Part shown: piece by piece, positions 27,098-35,470 of the stretch
Numbering within the stretch: the first letter of the stretch is position 1
Layout of the letters: the number at the start of each line of letters is the position of its first letter
Origin: Prochloron didemni P4-Papua_New_Guinea
GTDB lineage: Bacteria; Cyanobacteriota; Cyanobacteriia; Cyanobacteriales; Prochloraceae
Direction of reading: 5' to 3'
DNA length: 39,616 bases
Assembly (NCBI GenBank): GCA_000252485.1
Contig: JH610643.1
Coordinates: 3 to 39,618, forward strand
Translations under genes and position numbers: made by a program
Notes under the pieces: generated by a model
The model's database searches: none
Told to the model about the DNA's origin: nothing
Seen by the model: the letters and a program-made list of their open reading frames with translations, nothing else

Positions 27098-28996
27098 ATG
27101 AAAATCCCTCGTTTACACCCAGATACCATTGAAGCAGTCAATCAAAGAGTTGACATTGTGGATATTATTTCCGAATCGGTGGTATTGAAAAAGCGGGGGA
27201 AAGATTATTTAGGTTTATGCCCTTTTCACGATGAAAAAACCCCCAGTTTTAGCGTTAGTCCCACTAAACAACTTTACTATTGTTTTGGTTGCGGTGCTGG
27301 GGGAAATGCTTTTAAGTTTCTCATGGAGGTGAGAAAAAGTTCTTTTAGCGATGTCGTTCTGAGTCTGGCGGAAAGGTATCAAGTACCCATCCAAACTTTA
27401 GCTCCAGAGGAACGACAAGAACTGAAGCGAGAACTTTCCCTGCGAGAACAATTATACGAAATCTTAGCTCTCAGCGCAAGTTTTTATCACCACGCTTTAC
27501 ATCAAAGTGAAGGGGAAGAAGCTCTCAACTATTTACTAAAAAAAAGAAAGTTAAAACCAGGGACAATCCAACAATTTCAATTAGGTTACGCCCCGGGAGG
27601 TTGGAATGCAGTTTATCGCTATTTAGTAGAAGCGAAAAAATATCCTGTTGCTTTGGTAGAAAGGGCTGGTTTAATTAAAGCGAGAACAGAAGGAAAAGGT
27701 TATTACGATCGCTTTCGCCATCGCCTGGTAATTCCTATTCACGATACTCAAGGAAGAATCATTGCTTTTGGCACCAGAAGTTTGGGAGACGAACTACCAA
27801 AATATATTAATTCGCCGGAAACCAGTTTATTTAATAAGAGCAAAACTTTGTTTGCTTTGGACAAAGCCCGTCAGAGTATTAGTAAAGCAGATAGAGCCGT
27901 AGTAGTAGAGGGGTATTTCGACGCGATCGCCCTTCATACTGCGGGAATAACCAATGTTGTGGCCTCCCTAGGAACGGCATTTACTCCTGACCAATTAAGA
28001 CAACTTTTGCGCTATACTGAATCTAAACAAGTTGTCTTAAATTTCGATGCGGATGCTGCGGGAATTAAAGCTACTCAACGAGCCATTAAAGAAGTAGAAC
28101 CTTTGGTTTATTCCGGACAAGTTCAATTAAGAGTTCTCAATCTTCCTGGGGGAAAAGATGCCGATGAATTTTTGCAAGAACATGGCGATGCTACAAATAC
28201 TACAAATGCGATCCAAACCTATCAAGATGCTATTGCCAATGCTCCCTTGTGGTTAGATTGGCAAATCGACCAATTATTAACAGGAAAAAATCTCACTGCA
28301 GCAGACCAGTTTGAAGCAGTAGCCCGGCAGATGGTCCAGTTACTCAACCGCATTGAAGATAGTATTAAACGATCTCATTATTTAGGTTATTGTGCGGAAA
28401 TTCTCAGTCAAGGAGATGGAAGATTAATCCCCCTCCATGCTGCTAATTTAATGGCGCAGTTAAAAAAACGGAAGAAAACAATTAATTTAACTGTCAGCAA
28501 GGAAAAGAGCATGTTAGCGCAGGCAGAAGCAGATTTGCTGCGGATTTACTTGCACTTCCCCCACCATCGCCAAACTATAATTACGGCATTAGAAAAGAAA
28601 GACTTGCTCTTTAGTTTAGCTCCCCATCGTTTTCTATGGCAACAAATTGTGAACTTGCCCCAAAAAGAAAAAGATTTGATTTCTTTATTACAAGATAGCA
28701 ATATTTACTATACCGAAAAAATGAAGCAAGTAACTCAGTTGTTTCATTTGGATGAAAAAACTGAGTGGGAAGATAACTTGCGATCGCCTTTCGTTATTAA
28801 TGCGGCCATCGCCACTTTAGAGAAAGTGAGTTGGGAGCAATACTGTCGTTTGTGCTCGCAACAGTGGCAAACCTTGGACGTAAGCCAGGAACCAGAAAAA
28901 ATGGCATACTATTATCAGGAGTTACAAGCAGCAAAACAGCGGATTAAAGAATTGGATATTCAGCGTTGTTTTGATGATATGGAGATAGACGTTTAG
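27098..28996 (+). CDS. dnaG: DNA primase
   Basis: DnaG makes RNA primers for replication. The 632-aa protein has a CHC2 zinc finger (Cys41, His44, Cys62, Cys65), the RNA-polymerase core with YxxRFRHRLVIPIHD and FGTRSLGDELPKY, and a TOPRIM centre: the glutamate in VVVEGYFDAIAL near residue 269 and the DxD of NFDADAAG near residue 314. A C-terminal helicase-interaction region follows. The length is normal. There is no Shine-Dalgarno sequence; the 5' side is a CAA-rich heptad array that abuts the ATG. Confidence 0.97.
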   Translation: MKIPRLHPDTIEAVNQRVDIVDIISESVVLKKRGKDYLGLCPFHDEKTPSFSVSPTKQLYYCFGCGAGGNAFKFLMEVRKSSFSDVVLSLAERYQVPIQTLAPEERQELKRELSLREQLYEILALSASFYHHALHQSEGEEALNYLLKKRKLKPGTIQQFQLGYAPGGWNAVYRYLVEAKKYPVALVERAGLIKARTEGKGYYDRFRHRLVIPIHDTQGRIIAFGTRSLGDELPKYINSPETSLFNKSKTLFALDKARQSISKADRAVVVEGYFDAIALHTAGITNVVASLGTAFTPDQLRQLLRYTESKQVVLNFDADAAGIKATQRAIKEVEPLVYSGQVQLRVLNLPGGKDADEFLQEHGDATNTTNAIQTYQDAIANAPLWLDWQIDQLLTGKNLTAADQFEAVARQMVQLLNRIEDSIKRSHYLGYCAEILSQGDGRLIPLHAANLMAQLKKRKKTINLTVSKEKSMLAQAEADLLRIYLHFPHHRQTIITALEKKDLLFSLAPHRFLWQQIVNLPQKEKDLISLLQDSNIYYTEKMKQVTQLFHLDEKTEWEDNLRSPFVINAAIATLEKVSWEQYCRLCSQQWQTLDVSQEPEKMAYYYQELQAAKQRIKELDIQRCFDDMEIDV

Positions 28997-29325
28997 TTGT
29001 TGGTTGCTTGCACTGCACTTCGACTACCCTTCGACTACGCTCAGGGCGAGCGCTCAGTGACCGCGTAGCCGAAGTGTTGGTTGTTTGTTGTTGGTTGTTT
29101 GTTAATGGTAATCTATCCTTGTTCAGAAGGTAGTTTTGTAATTGTGGGTTGAGAAACCGGGTTTCTTTCCAAAATTTCAGCATTAATCCTTAAAATAATA
29201 AGAGAAACCCGGTTTCTTGGCTGAGTTGTTGGTTGTTGGTTGTTTACGGTTAGATTAGTGGGACTTAAAACGACAAATAAGAGTAAAATACTGTATAGTA
29301 GACAGTAACAAGCCTCTATATGAGA
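28997..29325. repeat. Repeat-filled region between dnaG and an Uma2 gene
   Basis: Contents in order: TTGGTTG heptads; two CTTCGACTAC palindromic elements including TTCGACTACGCTCA (29030-29043), the core shared with the gatB repeat; more heptads; one AGAAACC palindromic element (29152-29217, in the opposite orientation to the copies near 35100); and a last heptad run at about 29222-29247. No gene was seen. Confidence 0.8.
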
Positions 29326-29883
29326 TTACAACAAACGCTTCAAAGCCAAACTAAACCCCTCCACAACATCTTCCCCCTTCAAAGTAGCAGTAGAAGGATA
29401 GCGCGTAATAGTGCCATCATCCCCATAAACCCAAGCTTGTTGACCTTGACGGTCTATCAACCAAGCCAATCTAACTCCATTAGCAATATATTCCTCCATC
29501 TTTTCTTGCAAAACAGACAAACTATCCGTTTTAGAACGAACTTCAATCACAAAATCTGGAGCTAGAGGTAAAAACTGGTCTTCCCCCTCATCCCAACCTT
29601 GAGGTAAGCGAGAGTGAGAAACAAAAGCAGCATCCGCCGAACGGATGGCACCGTTAGGCAAGCGAAAACCGGTGCTAGAGCTAAATACTTCTCCCAAATT
29701 ATTACTTTCTGCCCAAACCAAAAGATAAGCGATCGCCTTTGCTTCTCGATTCCCAGAAATCGCCCCAGTAGGAGACATAGTTACCAAGTTTCCCAAATAG
29801 TTCCGTTCAAACCGGAGGGACTGATTTTGAGAACTCAGTTCCATCAGTTCCCCGTCAGTGACAGAATACCAAGACTGAACCAT
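29326..29883 (-). CDS. Uma2 family putative endonuclease
   Basis: This 185-aa protein has the Uma2/DUF820 fold. It contains SADAAFVSHSRLP (catalytic Asp), the PDFVIEVRSKTDSLSVLQEKM block (E-V plus later Lys) and ARLAWLIDRQGQQAWVY. It is more distant from the tandem pair at 14730-16329 and closer to the GFRLPNGAIRSADAAFV subgroup. It is transcribed alone, convergent with dnaG. The role is unknown. Confidence 0.88.
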   Translation of the reverse strand: MVQSWYSVTDGELMELSSQNQSLRFERNYLGNLVTMSPTGAISGNREAKAIAYLLVWAESNNLGEVFSSSTGFRLPNGAIRSADAAFVSHSRLPQGWDEGEDQFLPLAPDFVIEVRSKTDSLSVLQEKMEEYIANGVRLAWLIDRQGQQAWVYGDDGTITRYPSTATLKGEDVVEGFSLALKRLL

Positions 29884-30476
29884 TTATCACTTCTGATAAA
29901 AAACCTAATTATAGCAGTTGACAGTTGATAGTGGACAGTTGATAGTTATACTGCAACCTGCGGTTGCTCTGAGGAAATAGTAAACACTTTCATAAATATA
30001 AAATCTAAACTCTAGAAAAATTTTTCTAATTCCCCAATCCGGAAAACCCTTATCCAGAAAGAAACTCAAGATGATTCCTGCAGATATTCCTCCCTGAAAA
30101 ATCAAGTTTTCATCAAGTTTTATCCGGAATCCGTATTAATCACCAAGTAGAGTTAAATAGAGCTGAAAAAGCTGGAGGAGCAATACTACCCAGTAGCTTT
30201 GCTCACCAGAAAAACCACTTAGTCTGAACAGGTACAATTAAAGCTATTGCTGCTTCTACTTACCTATTGCATTATCTATCATAGCACAAAGTGGGAGAGA
30301 TTGGGAAATCATTTATCCAAAAAGCAAATAACTTATATTTATCTGCAACAACATCCATCTGCGTTCATCGTGGCACAGGCTTCCAGCCTGTAAGCTCATC
30401 TGCGGTTCAAATAACCAACGACTAAGCTATCCTAGAAGGAACAGAGATTAGGATCTAACTCCCACCAGGAGAACCT
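29884..30476. other. 593-bp intergenic region, repeats and subtilase leader
   Basis: Near 29914-29947 is a TTGATAG/TTGACAG heptad array followed by ATACTGCAACCTGCGGTTGC (from 29949), a composite that recurs at 34972-35020 and 39421-39471. A perfect 7-bp hairpin ACAGGCT/AGCCTGT lies around 30374-30390. The middle part shows no supported gene. AGGAG 5 nt before the subtilase ATG is a strong ribosome-binding site. Confidence 0.6.
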
Positions 30477-32237
30477 ATGAGAAAATTGTTACTAGCGTGC
30501 TTGTTCGTTCTCGGACTGGGCTGGGCTTTGTTCAACTTCAAAGGACTGGCAGTTCAAGGCGACTACGATTCCCTAGTCTTAGACTTTAGGGAAGACATTC
30601 CAGCAGAACGGGTAGAGGCAGATATTAAGGCGATCGCCTCCCAATATCAATTGATAGCCCGGTTGAACAGTGAATTCTCCGCAACAGACCAAATTTATAT
30701 TGTCAAAGGAGATGGCTATCTACTCAAAAAACTAGAAGCATCCCCTCTTCAACAAGATGTGGAGTACATGGAACCCAACTACATTTACTCCGCCTTAGAC
30801 ACCAGTCCCAACGACCCCATGTATGACCAGCAGTGGAACCTGGACAACATCAACATGGAAGAAGCTTGGGAAAAAACCCAAGGAGAGGGAGTTACCGTAG
30901 CAGTCATCGACACTGGAGTTAGTCCGGTGAAAGACTTGAAAAATACGGACTTAGTCCCCGGCTACGACTTCGTCAACGACAGAGAGAAGGCCGCTGACGA
31001 CAACGGACACGGCACTCACGTAGCGGGAACCGTAGCCCAATCCACCAACAACAACTACGGCGTAGCTGGAGTAGCCTACAAAGCCAGCATCATGCCCCTG
31101 AAAGTGTTGAGTGCTTCCGGTGGCGGCACTATTTCCGACATTGCCGAAGCCATTAGATTTGCTGCCGACAACGGTGCAGACGTAATTAACATGAGCTTAG
31201 GCGGTGGCGGTGCCAGCAATCTGATGGAAGAAAGCATTAACTACGCCTACGACCAAGGAGTAGTAATCATAGCAGCAGCAGGAAACGAAAGCAGCAACTC
31301 TTCCTCCTACCCCGCCAGATATCCCAAAGTTATCAGCGTCTCCGCCTTAGACATAGAAGGAGTTAAAGCTCCCTATTCTAACTATGGCGCGGGAGTAGAT
31401 ATTTCCGCTCCTGGAGGCAGTGAAGACGCTAAAGTAGTCCAAGAAACAGTCAACCCTCGCAGCGGACAAGCCACCTTTGCTGGCTTCCAAGGCACTAGCA
31501 TGGCTTCTCCCCACGTAGCCGGAGTAGCTGCTTTAATTAAAGCCCAAGGAATACAAGACCCGGCGCAAGTACTGCAAGTACTGCAAGAGTCGGCCCAGAA
31601 AGTAGACAATGACCCCGAAAACCACTTTGGTGCGGGTAAATTAGATGCAGCAGCAGCAGTAGCCTTAGCAGAGAAAGGTGGATTTAACTGGTGGAAAGAC
31701 TTTTTCAACTGGCTGCGGGATAACGGTTATCTAGATCCCCGCTTCTGGTTCGACGGTGGCGCAGTCTTATTGATTCCCAAACTGATCATGGTCATTGGTG
31801 CTTACCTCCTGGCCTTGTTCCTGCGCAAGTGGAGCTGGCCTTTAGCTGCAGGCTTAGTTTTAGGCAGCAGCGGCCTATTCTTCTTGCGAGGTTTCTATAT
31901 CTTCGACCTACCTCAATGGCCCTTGCGCCTGGCAGGCAGTTCAATTCCCGAACTGGGCAATGCCATTAGCGGTACACCGGAATTAAATCCTCTCTTTGCC
32001 AGCGTTTTAATTCCTTTTGCCTTAGTAGCTCTCTTAGCAGGACATGCTACCTTGAGGTGGTTTGCCATGGGTACTAGCTTGGGAGTCGCTTCTTGCTTGC
32101 TAGTGAGTGCGGCCTTATCCTTCCCCCTGTGGGGTTTAGGTGCTGGAATTATTGCTCAAGGATTCCTAGTAACCAACGCTTTTCTCTGTATTGCTTTAGT
32201 CTGGTTAGCCAATAAGGAAGATATTAAACTGGCATGA
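30477..32237 (+). CDS. Membrane-anchored S8 family (subtilisin-like) serine protease
   Basis: This 586-aa protein begins with a signal/anchor helix (KLLLACLFVLGLGWALF). A propeptide-like region follows to about residue 110, then the subtilase domain with the catalytic triad Asp145 (VAVIDTG), His178 (NGHGTHVAG) and Ser341 (GTSMASPHVAG), and Asn270 (AAAGN) as the oxyanion residue. After the catalytic domain, residues 430-585 hold about four transmembrane helices. The protease domain should therefore face the periplasm or thylakoid lumen while tethered at both ends. AGGAG precedes the ATG. The stop overlaps the next gene's ATG by 4 bp (ATGA), so the two are likely co-translated. The four-helix tail is unusual for a subtilase. 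Confidence 0.93.
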   Translation: MRKLLLACLFVLGLGWALFNFKGLAVQGDYDSLVLDFREDIPAERVEADIKAIASQYQLIARLNSEFSATDQIYIVKGDGYLLKKLEASPLQQDVEYMEPNYIYSALDTSPNDPMYDQQWNLDNINMEEAWEKTQGEGVTVAVIDTGVSPVKDLKNTDLVPGYDFVNDREKAADDNGHGTHVAGTVAQSTNNNYGVAGVAYKASIMPLKVLSASGGGTISDIAEAIRFAADNGADVINMSLGGGGASNLMEESINYAYDQGVVIIAAAGNESSNSSSYPARYPKVISVSALDIEGVKAPYSNYGAGVDISAPGGSEDAKVVQETVNPRSGQATFAGFQGTSMASPHVAGVAALIKAQGIQDPAQVLQVLQESAQKVDNDPENHFGAGKLDAAAAVALAEKGGFNWWKDFFNWLRDNGYLDPRFWFDGGAVLLIPKLIMVIGAYLLALFLRKWSWPLAAGLVLGSSGLFFLRGFYIFDLPQWPLRLAGSSIPELGNAISGTPELNPLFASVLIPFALVALLAGHATLRWFAMGTSLGVASCLLVSAALSFPLWGLGAGIIAQGFLVTNAFLCIALVWLANKEDIKLA

Positions 32238-33337
32238 GTATCACAGTAAAAGGAACTGTAGAACAGCAAGGTTTTGGCTGGGGAACCTGGGCTTTAGTCA
32301 CAGAGGCTGGGGAAACCTACGAACTATACCAACCAGTTCCCCAGTTACAGCAAGTTGGTTTGCAAGTAGCAATTACAGGCCAAGTGCGGCAAGATATTCT
32401 GACTCTAGCGGCTATAGGACCGGTGCTGGAAGTGGAATCTTTCCAACTTTCTCAGGAGAATAAATCTATGTTTTTAGTTACCGGAGCAACTAGTGGTTTA
32501 GGAAGGAGAATTGTGCGACAGTTGAGAGACGAGTCTCAGTCCGTTCGCGCTTTTGTCCGTTTAAGTGCTAATTATGAAGAATTAGAAGCTAGAGAAGCGG
32601 AGGTTTTTATCGGAGACCTGCGACAAGACAAAGATATTCGCAAAGCTTGTCGAGGAGTACAATATATTATTAGCTGCCACAGCAACAGTGGAGATCCTCA
32701 GATAGTAGATTACCGCGCCAACATCGAATTAATAGATCGGGCTAAGGAAAATGCAGTAGAACATTTCGTCTTTATTTCTGTCTTGGGAGCTGAAAGGAGT
32801 TATCAAGAATCTCCCACCTTTAAAGCAAAACGGGAAGTAGAGAAATACTTAGTCAATAGTGGTTTGAACTATACTATCTTGCGTCCTTCTGGTTTTGCCA
32901 GCAATCTCTTACCTCTAGCGGAAAGATTTCGAGATACGGGGATATATTTACTCTTGGGTAATGGCAAGAACCGTTCCTCGATTGTTAGTACTGACGATTT
33001 AGCCAAAATGGCGATCGCCTCTGTTGGAGTAGAGTCAGCCAAAAATAAGATTTTGCCAGTAGGAGGACCGGATATCCTCAAGCGAGAAGAGATTCCCCAA
33101 ATTTTCTCCCGGGTTTTTAACCGCCAACCCATTGTGATCAATCCTCCACTGTTGCTATTGGATGCCTTGCGCAGTCCCTTAGAACTGCTCAATCCTCAAA
33201 TAGGGGAGAACCTGGGCAGTTTCCGCACCTTATTAGCTAACGAGTTCTTTTGTACTGCCGAGGAGATTGCCAACCTGGAATCTATTTATAACCTCAAACT
33301 AGAGTCCTTAGAAAGTTTCTTGCGCCGCTATTTATAA
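32234..33337 (+). CDS. SDR/NmrA-type NAD(P)-binding protein with an N-terminal extension
   Basis: The 367-aa protein has an N-terminal domain of about 75 residues (GTVEQQGFGWGTWALVTEAG, small beta-rich) fused to an atypical short-chain dehydrogenase with VTGATSGLG at residues 82-90, an FVFISVLGAE strand and a C-terminal region like plastid and cyanobacterial NmrA-type reductases. Its substrate is unknown. The start overlaps the protease stop (ATGA). A second in-frame ATG at 32468 (codon 79) opens the Rossmann domain exactly and has AGGAG about 8 nt upstream, so a 289-aa product from internal initiation is plausible. Confidence 0.85.
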   Translation: MSITVKGTVEQQGFGWGTWALVTEAGETYELYQPVPQLQQVGLQVAITGQVRQDILTLAAIGPVLEVESFQLSQENKSMFLVTGATSGLGRRIVRQLRDESQSVRAFVRLSANYEELEAREAEVFIGDLRQDKDIRKACRGVQYIISCHSNSGDPQIVDYRANIELIDRAKENAVEHFVFISVLGAERSYQESPTFKAKREVEKYLVNSGLNYTILRPSGFASNLLPLAERFRDTGIYLLLGNGKNRSSIVSTDDLAKMAIASVGVESAKNKILPVGGPDILKREEIPQIFSRVFNRQPIVINPPLLLLDALRSPLELLNPQIGENLGSFRTLLANEFFCTAEEIANLESIYNLKLESLESFLRRYL

Positions 33338-33346
33338 CCCTTCCCT

Positions 33347-33511
33347 CTTAGAACTTACGCCGAAACCCGGTTTTTTGAGCTATTAGTAGGGTGCGTTCGT
33401 AACGCACCACACTATCCATAGTTGCTACAGATATAATAGCTATTAGTAGGGTGCGTTCGTAACGCACCACACTATCCATAGTGTCTTCAAGCAAATTTTG
33501 TGTTGAGTTCT
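33347..33511. mobile_element. Degenerate copy of the CAGGACTTACGCA MITE with an internal 44-bp duplication
   Basis: TAGAACTTACGC (33347-33358) and GTGTTGAGTTCTA (33499-33511) are the decayed ends. The right half (GGTGCGTTCGTAACGCACC ... CTTCAAGCAAATTTT) is the inverse of the interior of the element at 18182-18361. A 44-bp block with TAGTAGGGTGCGTTCGTAAC occurs twice (33378-33421 and 33438-33481). It lies directly after the SDR gene. Confidence 0.65.
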
Positions 33512-33625
33512 ACACTCTATTCCTCATTACAGGAGAGGCAAAAATTTTTTTTACGATCAAAACCCTTACCCATCAAGCATTATAGCGAATTTCTCTCCCA
33601 GCAAGAAAAAAAATTGAGAAAACCC

Positions 33626-33664
33626 TTGACACTTTTTTTAAAACGTGACAGTATAAGAGTATAC
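33626..33664 (+). promoter_or_regulatory. Promoter with an NtcA-type box before the glutamine riboswitch
   Basis: TTGACA (33626-33631) and TATAAG (33652-33657) are candidate -35/-10 elements with a long 20-bp spacer. GTA-N8-TAC at 33651-33664 (GTATAAGAGTATAC) is a perfect match to the NtcA consensus and covers the -10. NtcA bound there would be expected to repress when nitrogen is scarce, as known for the glutamine-synthetase inactivating-factor genes. Confidence 0.65.
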
Positions 33665-33671
33665 AAAATCC

Positions 33672-33732
33672 ATCGTTCATCTCTAGGAAAAGAGACGGAA
33701 GTAGGGAGTTAATCCCGAAGGAACGCGCCTCC
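33672..33732 (+). promoter_or_regulatory. Glutamine riboswitch (glnA / downstream-peptide RNA motif)
   Basis: The segment has the conserved ATCGTTCA start, a CTCT/AGAG hairpin (33681-33684/33691-33694), the signature GACGGAAGTAGGGA, a GGGA/TCCC hairpin (33704-33707/33713-33716) and CCGAAGGAACG. CGTTC (33674-33678) pairs with GAACG (33721-33725) as P1. These are the hallmarks of the L-glutamine aptamer known from cyanobacteria. Directly downstream, CGCCTC (33726-33731) is perfectly complementary to GAGGCG (33757-33762), which holds the Shine-Dalgarno sequence of the DUF4278 gene. Control is therefore probably at translation initiation. Confidence 0.93.
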
Positions 33733-33768
33733 GAAAAATAACAACTGTCATATTTTGAGGCGAAGACC

Positions 33769-33948
33769 ATGAAACTTTCTTATCGCGGCCAAACTTACGA
33801 CCGCAATCCCTCTGTTACCACAGCAACAGACGTAACAGTTGAAAGCAAGTATCGGGGGGCAAATACTAAAGTGCATATGTTCAAGAACTTGCAAGTTCGC
33901 CGTTCCAATGCTGACTTAACCTATCGCGGCGTTAAGTACCACAAATAA
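33769..33948 (+). CDS. DUF4278 small protein under glutamine riboswitch control
   Basis: This 59-aa basic protein starts MKLSYRGQTY and ends LTYRGVKYHK. The two YRG(x)xY motifs and the length are those of the cyanobacterial DUF4278 family, whose function is not established. GAGG lies 8 nt before the ATG. The gene is preceded by a glutamine riboswitch and an NtcA-type box, so it should be made when glutamine is plentiful. The downstream-peptide class of this riboswitch is known to sit before short ORFs, including the inactivating factor IF17 of glutamine synthetase. The protein is not visibly an IF7/IF17 homologue. A role in nitrogen homeostasis is inferred from the regulation only. Confidence 0.88.
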   Translation: MKLSYRGQTYDRNPSVTTATDVTVESKYRGANTKVHMFKNLQVRRSNADLTYRGVKYHK

Positions 33949-34359
33949 CCAATAACCAATAACCAATAACAAAAAGATTTAGTTTTCCTTCTCTATCACC
34001 CTCCACCGCCTCCTTCTCCCAAAAGCCAATTAAGGAGAAGGGGATGAGGTGAAGCAACTCCAGTAACAGCGCCCTTTCCATTAGGAGAGGGTAATTTATT
34101 TATTGGGGGGCGATGGAAAGTAGTTGTTTCGGGCTAAATATGTATTGGTCAATTGTGGGGTAGCCCCCCTTCGACTACGCGGTCCCTGCACTTCGACTAC
34201 GCTCAGTGGCCGCGAAGTCGAAGGGCAGGGCAAGTCTGGGCTGCCTAGCAATACCGAGTAAACCGCGACTATTACTCAAATATTAAAAAATCATAAAATG
34301 TAGCAATTTACACAGAAAGATGGTTTATCTTAGGTATATGGCAATCGGAGGGTTTGAAA
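33949..34359. other. 411-bp intergenic region with repeats
   Basis: A CAATAAC heptad array (33949-33972) follows the DUF4278 stop. A palindromic cluster at 34168-34230 has two CTTCGACTACGC segments, including the gatB-repeat core TTCGACTACGCTCA (34192-34205), and an inverse GCGAAGTCGAAGG. GGAGG at 34347-34351 is the ribosome-binding site of the next gene. No other gene was seen. Confidence 0.6.
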
Positions 34360-34548
34360 ATGAAAACCACAATTCAAGTTTTTAATACTGAGCGCACCCG
34401 GCAAATCCTAATAGTGTTTTTGGTGACAGGATGCTCCTTAGTTATGGGTTCCATTCCCATTGTTCACGGCTTAAGCAGTAATAACAGCGATACGATTGTA
34501 TCTATTCCTTCAGAAGCAACACTTTGGGATGGAATGGTTGACAAATAA
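34360..34548 (+). CDS. Small secreted protein or lipoprotein, 62 aa
   Basis: The ORF has a strong ribosome-binding site (GGAGG, 8 nt from the ATG at 34360). It encodes an N-terminal polar stretch with RTR, a hydrophobic core ILIVFLVTGCSLVMGSIPIV and a short polar tail. VTGC fits a lipobox, so it may be a small lipoprotein. A classical signal peptide ending at VHG is the alternative. No family is recognised. An in-frame TTG two codons earlier is unlikely as the start. Confidence 0.55.
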   Translation: MKTTIQVFNTERTRQILIVFLVTGCSLVMGSIPIVHGLSSNNSDTIVSIPSEATLWDGMVDK

Positions 34549-34551
34549 CAG

Positions 34552-34573
34552 TTGAACTAATGAATTAGTTCAA
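34552..34573 (+). terminator. Perfect 10-bp hairpin after the small ORF
   Basis: TTGAACTAAT (34552-34561) and ATTAGTTCAA (34564-34573) form a perfect stem with a 2-nt minimal loop just after the stop, followed by an A/T-rich stretch. It is a likely terminator or 3' stabiliser. Confidence 0.5.
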
Positions 34574-34728
34574 TTATAACTAATTCAATTCTACTGTAGT
34601 ACTAGAGCTTTACAATTCTACATAATTCTTATCTTATTACCCCTTTTTAATATCAAACTTTTTCCCCCCGATTAAACAGTAGGGGGGCTGTTCCATTTTA
34701 GGTGAAACCCAACCTACGAAAAATAAAC

Positions 34729-34917
34729 TATATTCTCAAAGTCCCCCTTTGATAAGGGGGATTTAGGGGGATAGCAATCATTTTTGTATTTGATATTAAA
34801 AGTATAGCAGGAAGGAAAATCATATTATTCAGCGAAGAAACCGGGTTTCTCCCATTATTTTAGGGGAAATTGCCAAAATTTTCTGAAGAAACCCGGTTTC
34901 TAACCCCAACCATTAGT
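34729..34917. repeat. 189-bp direct repeat, copy 1
   Basis: By my reading the 189 bp are identical to 35282-35470. They comprise a CCCCCTTTGATAAGGGGG palindrome, 60 bp of unique-looking sequence and one AGAAACC element. Copies are 553 bp apart in direct orientation. Confidence 0.95.
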
Positions 34918-35281
34918 GGTAGGGTGCGTTCGTAACGCACCGCATAAAGTTATAAACGATTGTAGGTTGAGTTGACAGTTGATAGTGGACAGTTGATAGT
35001 TATACAGCAACCTGCGGTTGCTCTCACTCAATACTTAATATCAAATCTGAAAATGGTTGCTACAGATACATTAGTGAATTGGATTTCAGCCCAGAAACCG
35101 GGTTTCTCCTATTATTTTAAGGGTTAATGCTAAAATTTTGGAAAGAAACCCGGTTTCTCAACCACGGGATAACCTCAATCTATACTATGATGGGAAAAAC
35201 TATTTGTAGCAAACATTCTCGTAATTCATATAACACGTTCATAGGCCCGTATATAATGTACATATTGACCAAGAAACCCTA

Positions 35282-35470
35282 TATATTCTCAAAGTCCCCC
35301 TTTGATAAGGGGGATTTAGGGGGATAGCAATCATTTTTGTATTTGATATTAAAAGTATAGCAGGAAGGAAAATCATATTATTCAGCGAAGAAACCGGGTT
35401 TCTCCCATTATTTTAGGGGAAATTGCCAAAATTTTCTGAAGAAACCCGGTTTCTAACCCCAACCATTAGT
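35282..35470. repeat. 189-bp direct repeat, copy 2
   Basis: Identical to 34729-34917. The absence of differences implies recent duplication or gene conversion. Deletion of the intervening 553-bp unit by homologous recombination is possible. Confidence 0.95.

Noticed and set aside
30119-30240. Possible small coding remnant before the subtilase
   Set aside because: A short frame (VELNRAEKAGGAILPSSF) is bounded by stops, lacks a start signal and matches nothing I recognise.
33573-33770. 65-aa minus-strand ORF across the riboswitch
   Set aside because: It is antisense to the aptamer and promoter, whose RNA motif explains the sequence better.
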